Assembly: GCA_021604825.1 (NCBI GenBank)
Contig: BQJS01000100.1
Location: 1 to 16,820, forward strand
Source: Phycisphaerae bacterium
Lineage (GTDB): Bacteria; Planctomycetota; Phycisphaerae; UBA1845
Length of the DNA stretch: 16,820 nt
Direction: 5' to 3'
In this document: piece after piece, positions 12,206-16,820 of the stretch
Numbering within the stretch: the stretch's first letter is position 1
Layout: every line of letters begins with the position of its first letter
Made by a program: the position numbers and the translations under genes
Notes under the pieces: generated by a model
Told to the model about the DNA's origin: nothing
What the model saw: the letters and a program-made list of their open reading frames with translations, nothing else
The model's database searches: none

Positions 12206-13645
12206 TTACTTTCGTTTGCGCTTGCGGGCTTTGCGTTTATCTTTGGTGTTGACTCGGCGCTTGGATGTTGTGCCCGCTTTGCTGCGGACGCTTGGCATCT
12301 GGCCCGCCGCGGCCATCTGCGACATTTGTGAGCCGAAGCGCATGCGGTCGCGCATGCCCATGCCAGCCATCCCCTTCATCATGTCGCGCATCTGCGAGAA
12401 TGACTTCACCAAACCGCTGACGTCGGACGTCGCCGCTCCGCTGCCTTTGGCGATACGCCTTCGCCTCGACGTGTCGATGAGCGCCGGATTCGCCCGTTCC
12501 TTCTTGGTCATCGACAACACGATCGCTTCCATGCGGCTGATCTCTTTGTCGTCGACTTGCATTTCCGAACCCATCCCGCCGAAACCGGGCAGCTTCTTGA
12601 GGATGTCGCGCATCGAGCCCATCTTCTGAACTTTGCGCATCTGATCGAGAAAATCGTCGAGGGTCATGGAACCCTTGGCCATCTTCTTTTCGAGCTTGAC
12701 TTGTTCGTCAGCGTCGAATTGTTCCTGCGCCTTTTCGACCAGCGTCAGCATATCGCCCATGCCGAGGATGCTGCCAGCCACCCGATCGGGATGGAACGAT
12801 TCCAACGCGTCGAGCTTTTCGCCCATACCGACAAACTTGATCGGCTTGCCGGTCACGTGTTTGAGCGAAAGCGCCGCCCCACCGCGCGTGTCACTGTCGA
12901 GCTTCGTCAAGATGCAGCCGTCAAGTTCCAACCGATCGTTAAACGCCTTCGCCGTTGCGACTGCGTCTTGACCGGTCATCGCGTCGAGTACGAGATAGAT
13001 TTGCTGCGGCTTGCAGGTGGTCGCGATCTTGGCGACTTCGGCCATCATTTCTTCGTCGATCGCCAGGCGGCCCGCCGTATCGAGGATGACCACGTCGCGA
13101 TCGGTTTTGCGGGCGTGGCTGATCCCGTTGCGGCACACCTTCACGGCGTTGAGATGACCACGTTCGGTGTAGACCGGCACGCCGATTTGCTCGCCCAAGA
13201 CCTCAAGCTGATCGATGGCTGCCGGTCGCTTCAAGTCGGCTGCGACGAGCAAAGGCCGCTTCGCACCGGCGATGATCTTCCGCGCGAGCTTACCGCACGT
13301 CGTCGTCTTACCGGAACCTTGCAGACCGGCCATCATGAGGACGGTTGGCCCACCGGAGATGAACGGAATCTTCGGATCGACCGGGCCCATCAGTTGCACG
13401 AGTTCATCGTGGACGATTTTGATGATGAGTTGGTCGGGCTTCAGCGTGTTGATGACTTCTTCGCCGATCGCCTTTTCGTAAACCTGATCGCAGAAGTCGC
13501 GGGCGACGTCGATGTGGACGTCGGCTTCTAATAGTGCGGTGCGTACCTCGCGCATCGCCTCGCGGACGTTGTCTTCGGTGATGCGGCCTCGACCACGAAG
13601 CCCCTTGAATACGCCGCTAAACCGCTGCGTGAGTGAATCAAACAT
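12206..13645 (-). CDS. ffh: Signal recognition particle protein Ffh (SRP54)
   Basis: A 479-residue GTPase that binds 4.5S RNA and signal sequences and delivers ribosomes to FtsY at the membrane. The N domain is about 1-90. The G domain has P-loop GLQGSGKT (107-114), DTAGR (189-193), TKLD (247-250) and DTRGGAAL (252-259). The Met-rich M domain (about 325-455) includes MTKKERANPALIDTSRRRRIAKGSG, the RNA-binding helix-turn-helix, and a run of MRDMMKGMAGMGMRDRM. The C-terminus ends in an unusually basic tail (KDKRKARKRKRK). GAGGTGA lies nine bases before the ATG. It is not linked here to rpsP or trmD as in many bacteria, and it converges tail-to-tail with a lipoprotein gene. Confidence 0.98.
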   Translation of the reverse strand: MFDSLTQRFSGVFKGLRGRGRITEDNVREAMREVRTALLEADVHIDVARDFCDQVYEKAIGEEVINTLKPDQLIIKIVHDELVQLMGPVDPKIPFISGGPTVLMMAGLQGSGKTTTCGKLARKIIAGAKRPLLVAADLKRPAAIDQLEVLGEQIGVPVYTERGHLNAVKVCRNGISHARKTDRDVVILDTAGRLAIDEEMMAEVAKIATTCKPQQIYLVLDAMTGQDAVATAKAFNDRLELDGCILTKLDSDTRGGAALSLKHVTGKPIKFVGMGEKLDALESFHPDRVAGSILGMGDMLTLVEKAQEQFDADEQVKLEKKMAKGSMTLDDFLDQMRKVQKMGSMRDILKKLPGFGGMGSEMQVDDKEISRMEAIVLSMTKKERANPALIDTSRRRRIAKGSGAATSDVSGLVKSFSQMRDMMKGMAGMGMRDRMRFGSQMSQMAAAGQMPSVRSKAGTTSKRRVNTKDKRKARKRKRK

Positions 13646-13687
13646 GAAAACCTATCACCTCAAAGTGGGATCAATTGCTCTGAACTG

Positions 13688-13716
13688 ATTGTCTACAATG
13701 AGCGTATTTTCGTCAA
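13688..13716 (-). promoter_or_regulatory. Probable ffh promoter
   Basis: On the minus strand, TTGACG (13716-13711) and GACAAT (13693-13688) are 17 bases apart, about 42 bases ahead of the ffh ATG. The -35 has one mismatch and the -10 two. Confidence 0.5.
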
Positions 13717-13783
13717 CGCATCGGCATCGCGTGCGTTACTGCAAGATTGCCACATGTCGCAGGAAATGCCTGTAAGAATGCGA

Positions 13784-13814
13784 CGTCCGATGCAGTGGGA
13801 TACCACATCGGACG
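13784..13814 (-). terminator. Strong hairpin after the Arg-rich secreted protein gene
   Basis: An 8-bp stem CGTCCGAT/ATCGGACG, a small bulge, and a 4-bp GTGG/CCAC tip with a GATA loop. It begins 35 bases after the stop at 13850. On the minus strand it is followed by a short, mixed T-containing run. It likely ends the sigma/anti-sigma operon transcript before the ffh promoter. Confidence 0.5.
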
Positions 13815-13849
13815 CCGCGTTGAGTCAAACGTCGTAGGAATTTGGAGAT

Positions 13850-14728
13850 TTATTCTTCCATTTCTTCCGGCTCGGCTGGCTCAGTCGGCTCGGGAACAGC
13901 CACCGATCCGCGGTCTCTGCGTGCGCCTTTTCGACCACCGCGTCTTTGTTTGCGGTCGAATCGCTCGCCTTTCGGAGGCTTGCCATCAAGCACGTCGGTG
14001 AAGGCCTGCTCGATTTCGGTATCGCGATTCTCTGCTCGCTTGGCGATATGATTGCGAAGTCCTTCCAGTCGCTTTTCAAGGCGGGTAACTTCCTGCTCCA
14101 TCCGAGCCTGTTGGGCATCGAACGCGGCGACAACCAATGGGCGGATCTCTGTGCTGAGCTCTTCCTTGGTGGCATCGTCGTCCGCCTGTCGATACTCGCG
14201 AACCAATCGACGAAGCTCAAAGCGGCTCTTCTGCTCGGCGATCTTGATTTGGAACATGTCCGGATCGTCCTTGGAAAGTTCATGCATCCGCAAGATTTCA
14301 GGAAGCATACGACCGTGCTTGCGATCCAGCTTCAGCTTTCCGTCTTCCCCTTCAGCTGACTCCAACGCTGCACTGACCTCCGGGTAATGCTCAGCCACAA
14401 AATCCCGAACCTCTTCGCGCTCTTCGTCGGTCATGCGATTCCAGAGCATCGCTCCAGGACGCCGACCACCACGCCTCCCACGACGCCCTTCAGCGCCTTC
14501 ACGCGGCCCCGGCCCAAATCCTTCACCTCGATCGCGACGGAACCCACGACGTCCGCGCGGTCCGCGCTCGCCCACTTCGTCCTCTGCGACATCATCCGCG
14601 GTAACCGAAGCATCACCCGGTTCGGGTTCGTCAACACCCACCGCCGAAGCCGACGACGATGCAAACGCCAGCGCCAACGACGCAAACACAACCGGCATCC
14701 ATTTGCAATTCAATCCACTCTTATACAT
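13850..14728 (-). CDS. Secreted Arg-rich coiled-coil protein, possible Spy/CpxP/CnrX-like sensor
   Basis: A 292-residue exported protein. From ATG 14728 a signal peptide is clear (MYKSGLNCKW, hydrophobic core, cleavage near ASSSASA, about residue 29), and AGGA lies nine bases upstream; ATG 14746 adds six residues. After an acidic stretch comes an Arg/Gly tract (residues 54-92, for example GRRGRRGGRRPG). A long helical region follows (about 98-250; MTDEEREEVRDFVAEHYPEV ... EQKSRFELRRLVREYRQ ... RMEQEVTRLEKRLEGLRNHIAKR) that predicts a coiled coil. A second basic tract (255-273) and an acidic Pro/Glu tail end the chain. Helical periplasmic metal-stress proteins (CnrX, Spy, CpxP) have a similar plan, but no Spy-type motif is certain. 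It is the third gene of the ECF sigma operon. Confidence 0.75.
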   Translation of the reverse strand: MYKSGLNCKWMPVVFASLALAFASSSASAVGVDEPEPGDASVTADDVAEDEVGERGPRGRRGFRRDRGEGFGPGPREGAEGRRGRRGGRRPGAMLWNRMTDEEREEVRDFVAEHYPEVSAALESAEGEDGKLKLDRKHGRMLPEILRMHELSKDDPDMFQIKIAEQKSRFELRRLVREYRQADDDATKEELSTEIRPLVVAAFDAQQARMEQEVTRLEKRLEGLRNHIAKRAENRDTEIEQAFTDVLDGKPPKGERFDRKQRRGGRKGARRDRGSVAVPEPTEPAEPEEMEE

Positions 14729-14754
14729 CTCGGTCCGTCCTTTCATGATTTGAT

Positions 14755-14774
14755 GGGGCGATCGATATCGCCCC
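14755..14774 (-). promoter_or_regulatory. Intercistronic stem-loop
   Basis: A perfect 8-bp stem GGGGCGAT/ATCGCCCC with a 4-base loop lies in the 77-95 bp gap between the anti-sigma-like gene and the secreted-protein gene. No T-tract follows in the direction of transcription, so an mRNA-stabilising or expression-tuning role is likelier than termination. Confidence 0.45.
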
Positions 14775-14823
14775 GACTATTTTCAAACTTTCGCCTGTAT
14801 TAACCGGCAAGTTTCCGATGTAC

Positions 14824-15492
14824 TTACGAATCCAACAACGACGCGCTATCGCTGTACAATTGATCAATTGCATCTTCGATATCTTCAGTTCCAAGTTCGT
14901 CCGTTATGTCTGGCAGCGAAACAAGGGCATCGCCCAGATCATTCAAGTCCGACTCAAAGCCCTCTATATCACTGTCAAAATCAGAATCAGTGCCAAAATC
15001 AAATCCCGTCGAATCGGTCAAAATGTAGGCCCAGTCGTCCAAGGCCGAAACACCAACAGCGTTCTGCGGCTCAGTTGATTTCAACAAACTTGGCAGCACC
15101 ACCACCGCGATCATCGCTGCCGATGCCAACGTCATCAGTGCGCCCCACATGGGTACCTTTCTCGCAGGTACATCACCGGTCGATCCCGCGTCATCGCCGC
15201 CCGTGACCGCGAGTTCAACAAGCTCACGCCGTACGGCACTCTTTGTCGCGACGATGGTCTTGGCGCATGGCGGTACAGTCTTCGCCACGCCGAAGGACGC
15301 CGAACCGTTGGCAGCTTCAGAAAGATTTTGCTCACCGGCTTCGACGTTTGCACGCATCTTGGCATGCTCGATCACGCGACTTGCTGGCTCCGGATACTGC
15401 TTCGAACACTCCGCGAACCACTTTTCAAGTTGCTCAACTTCTGCCGCGAGCGACAATTCTTGATCAAGTTTTTGATCGTCATTTTGATTCAT
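14824..15492 (-). CDS. Single-pass anti-sigma-like membrane protein with acidic outer tail
   Basis: A 222-residue protein directly downstream of an ECF sigma gene, and therefore its likely anti-sigma factor. The cytoplasmic N-part (1-112) is helical and charged; it shows no HXXXCXXC zinc anti-sigma motif, only isolated Cys29 and Cys76. One membrane helix follows (114-137, PMWGALMTLASAAMIAVVVLPSLL). The outer tail (138-222) is strikingly acidic, with no Lys or Arg after residue 138 and Asp/Glu-dense blocks (DFGTDSDFDSDIEGFESDLN; ELGTEDIEDAIDQLY). ATG 15492 is used; TTG 15504 is an in-frame alternative. It lies 39 bp after the sigma gene. Assignment rests on position and topology, not on a recognised domain. 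Confidence 0.75.
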   Translation of the reverse strand: MNQNDDQKLDQELSLAAEVEQLEKWFAECSKQYPEPASRVIEHAKMRANVEAGEQNLSEAANGSASFGVAKTVPPCAKTIVATKSAVRRELVELAVTGGDDAGSTGDVPARKVPMWGALMTLASAAMIAVVVLPSLLKSTEPQNAVGVSALDDWAYILTDSTGFDFGTDSDFDSDIEGFESDLNDLGDALVSLPDITDELGTEDIEDAIDQLYSDSASLLDS

Positions 15493-15531
15493 GGGTCTTA
15501 CCAACTCTCACATTCCAAATTCACGCAGCAC

Positions 15532-16140
15532 CTAGCCAACCTGCGATCGGGCGTCGTCGACATTCATTAAATCACGCAGCTTCTGAAGACCACGATGCGC
15601 TCGAGCGAGCGCCGTTCCCAAAGGCGTATTCATCAACGTCGCAATCTCCAAAAACGAGAGATCCGAAAAATGCCGCAGCATGATGACCTCGCGTTCGGCT
15701 TCGGGCAGTTTCGCCAGCCCTTTCTGAAGCGCGTCCACATCGTCGGCCAACCGCATCGAAGCCTCTGGGTCGGGTGCGGAAACATCTTCGGTTTCGCCCC
15801 ACCCATTTCCCCCTTCACCTGCGTTGGAGGACCCGGCCTCAAAAGGGATCACCTTCGGCGCTCTGCCGACCCGCCGGATGCGATCGCGAACCAGATTCGT
15901 CGCGATCCGAAACAACCACCCCTCAAACCGGTGGTCGTGCTGATACGAGTCGATCATCCGCACCACCCGAAGGAACACGTCTTGAAGCAAATCGTCGGCT
16001 TCGTCTCTCGACCCGATCAGCCGGTACAGGTACCCGTGCAGTCGGGTACCAAAGGCGTCGATCAATTCGTCGAACGCTTCGGACTCATGGGCCTGGGCCC
16101 GCTGAATCAGGTCGGTCAATCTTGTCGGGGTCATTTCCAT
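15532..16140 (-). CDS. ECF-subfamily RNA polymerase sigma factor
   Basis: A sigma-70 family protein of about 202 residues with only regions 2 and 4. Region 2 runs through AFDELIDAFGTRLHGYLYRLIGSRDEADDLLQDVFLRVVR and ends HRFEGWLFRIATNLVRDRIRR. A linker rich in Gly/Glu/Ser follows, then region 4: LAKLPEAEREVIMLRHFSDLSFLEIATLMNTPLGTALARAHRGLQKLR. It directs polymerase to stress-type promoters. ATG 16140 is chosen because AGGG lies about eight bases upstream; ATG 16134 and ATG 16161 are alternatives. It heads a leftward operon with a membrane anti-sigma-like gene and a secreted coiled-coil gene, and is divergent from rpmB. Autoregulation is common in the family, but no ECF promoter motif was identified. 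Confidence 0.94.
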   Translation of the reverse strand: MEMTPTRLTDLIQRAQAHESEAFDELIDAFGTRLHGYLYRLIGSRDEADDLLQDVFLRVVRMIDSYQHDHRFEGWLFRIATNLVRDRIRRVGRAPKVIPFEAGSSNAGEGGNGWGETEDVSAPDPEASMRLADDVDALQKGLAKLPEAEREVIMLRHFSDLSFLEIATLMNTPLGTALARAHRGLQKLRDLMNVDDARSQVG

Positions 16141-16233
16141 ATCCACCGCCCTAAACGTCATGCGAGGAGGGGTTATTGCAACGAAAATTCAAGAATCGGT
16201 GTAATAAATCGTCGATTGTGGACCCTCCATCGG

Positions 16234-16261
16234 TTGCAAATCTCGCCATGATCCCTATTAT
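16234..16261 (+). promoter_or_regulatory. Probable rpmB promoter
   Basis: TTGCAA (16234-16239) and TATTAT (16256-16261) are 16 bases apart, each with few mismatches to consensus. A start near 16268 would leave a leader of about 58 bases that includes the hairpin at 16276-16303. Confidence 0.55.
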
Positions 16262-16275
16262 CTCCCCGACTAACT

Positions 16276-16303
16276 TGATGCAGGAACCGGTCTAGTTGCA
16301 TCA
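16276..16303 (+). promoter_or_regulatory. Stem-loop in the rpmB leader
   Basis: A perfect 7-bp inverted repeat TGATGCA/TGCATCA with a 14-base loop lies between the predicted rpmB promoter and its ribosome site. Ribosomal-protein leaders often bind their own product; whether this one binds bL28 is speculation. Confidence 0.45.
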
Positions 16304-16325
16304 GATCGCAGTTTGGAGAATATTC

Positions 16326-16586
16326 ATGGCTCGTGAATGCTATTTTCTGGGTAAGAAAACCCGCAGCGGACGCTCCCTGGCGCGTCGTGGTAAAGCCAAG
16401 CGTCTCGGTGGTGTCGGTATCAAAACCACGGGCGTAACCAAGCGTAAATTCAAACCAAACATCCAACGCGTTCGCGCTTTGGTGGATGGCAAGGTTTGCC
16501 GGATCAAGGTGTCTGCAAAGGCCATCCGTATGGGCTTGGTCGTTAAACCGCCCAAACGCGATTGGAAGCCTGAAGACGCAAAATAG
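16326..16586 (+). CDS. rpmB: 50S ribosomal protein bL28
   Basis: An 86-residue large-subunit ribosomal protein. The N-terminus ECYFLGKKTRSGRSLARRGKAK matches the L28 start (normally C..tGK....GN..SHa..k), followed by KRKFKPNIQRVRALVDGKVCRIKVSAKAIRMGLV, the conserved core. The family CxxC zinc pair is absent: only Cys5 remains at the N-terminus. The C-terminal extension VVKPPKRDWKPEDAK is basic. The start is ATG 16326, with GGAGAA five bases upstream; the in-frame ATG at 16296 is rejected because it lies within the leader stem-loop. A strong terminator follows 67 bp after the stop, so the gene is probably a single-gene unit. Confidence 0.96.
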   Translation: MARECYFLGKKTRSGRSLARRGKAKRLGGVGIKTTGVTKRKFKPNIQRVRALVDGKVCRIKVSAKAIRMGLVVKPPKRDWKPEDAK

Positions 16587-16653
16587 GCGTCCACGTTGTA
16601 TGCGTCGCCTCGACTTCGCGATGCATTTGCGTCAACTCATCATCATCAATTAT

Positions 16654-16686
16654 AAAGCGAATCCGAGCGATCGGTTTCGCTTTTTT
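16654..16686 (+). terminator. Intrinsic terminator of rpmB
   Basis: Stem AAAGCGAA/TTCGCTTT, a T-T mismatch, then CCGA/TCGG around a GCGA tetraloop, running into six Ts (16681-16686). A textbook Rho-independent terminator, placed between rpmB and gatC. Confidence 0.88.
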
Positions 16687-16701
16687 CTTGGGTTCATTTC
16701 G

Positions 16702-16820
16702 ATGACCGAGCCCGCGACCGTCGGAGATTCAACCGCCATGGCCAAGCCGCTTACCGAAGCCGAGGTCCGCCACATCGCCACGCTGAGTCGCCTCCAATTA
16801 AGCGATGAGGAAGTCGCGAT
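16702..16820 (+). CDS. gatC: Aspartyl/glutamyl-tRNA amidotransferase subunit C (5' part)
   Basis: Only the first 39 codons are in the window. PLTEAEVRHIATLSRLQLSDEEVA matches the start of GatC (typically LT.EEV.HIA.LARL.LSEEE), the small subunit that stabilises GatAB in making Gln-tRNA(Gln) or Asn-tRNA(Asn) by transamidation. The family usually begins near MAKPLTEAE, which is the in-frame ATG at 16738; ATG 16702 adds a 12-residue N-terminal extension. Neither start has a strong ribosome site. The gene begins 15 bases after the rpmB terminator and runs off the right edge; gatA and gatB would be expected beyond it or elsewhere. Confidence 0.85.
   Translation, partial: MTEPATVGDSTAMAKPLTEAEVRHIATLSRLQLSDEEVA

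Noticed and set aside
12557..13531. A 324-codon rightward open frame over ffh
   Set aside because: It lies wholly antisense to ffh, which has all SRP54 motifs; its translation is His/Asp/Arg-rich with no domain, as expected of a shadow frame.
15595..16251. A 218-codon rightward open frame over the ECF sigma gene
   Set aside because: Antisense to a complete sigma factor with conserved regions 2 and 4; Arg/His/Pro-rich shadow composition.
1..16820. CRISPR arrays, transposases, prophage or integron features
   Set aside because: None seen: no spaced direct repeats of CRISPR type, no transposase or integrase motifs in any frame, and no gene truncation pattern at the tRNA.

Overview
The window looks like part of a Planctomycetota chromosome, probably from a Phycisphaerae-like lineage. 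This rests on the Asp-rich repeat remnants of the planctomycete dockerin-like type at 4521-4691, many small secreted lipoproteins, an octaheme NapC/NirT-type cytochrome, an ECF sigma unit with a non-zinc membrane anti-sigma, and housekeeping proteins (Ffh, bL28, GatC) that diverge from proteobacterial forms. The assignment is inferred from sequence style; no marker was searched. I see no phage genes, transposases, CRISPR arrays or rRNA. There are no gene-free stretches above 300 bases.

Layout. (1) 16-3455: a leftward YCII-domain protein, aldo/keto reductase and VOC/glyoxalase-like protein stand opposite a rightward AraC/GyrI-type regulator and a PGPGW small membrane protein. A pair of inverted REP-like hairpins lies between the VOC and AKR genes. 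(2) 3630-6698: a monoheme cytochrome c lipoprotein with a Gly/Asp/Asn/Met linker; a leftward small membrane protein whose reading frame continues upstream, across one TGA, into a decayed pair of Asp-rich repeats; and a rightward octaheme membrane cytochrome. (3) 6775-9949: a leftward operon, arsR - ArsP/DUF318 permease - small CXXC thioredoxin - ArsF-like CXXC protein - ArsG/CcdA-like membrane protein. It is driven by a near-consensus promoter overlapped by a 30-bp dyad that reaches the arsR start codon. (4) 10078-12200: a CPCC zinc-ribbon-like protein just behind tRNA-Leu(UAA), then two divergent lipoprotein genes whose leaders both hold strong stem-loops. (5) 12206-16140: ffh, then (read leftward from the right) an ECF sigma factor, a membrane anti-sigma-like protein with a strongly acidic outer tail, and a secreted Arg-rich coiled-coil protein. 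(6) 16234-16820: rpmB with promoter, leader hairpin and a strong intrinsic terminator, then the start of gatC.

The most interesting systems are the arsenical-type operon and the sigma operon. In the former, three separate proteins could form a thiol relay from cytoplasm to periplasm. In the latter, the acidic anti-sigma tail and basic secreted protein suggest a CnrX/CpxP-like sensing arrangement. Compact, possibly cis-regulatory RNA structures recur: the near-leaderless arsR, the lipoprotein leaders and the rpmB leader.
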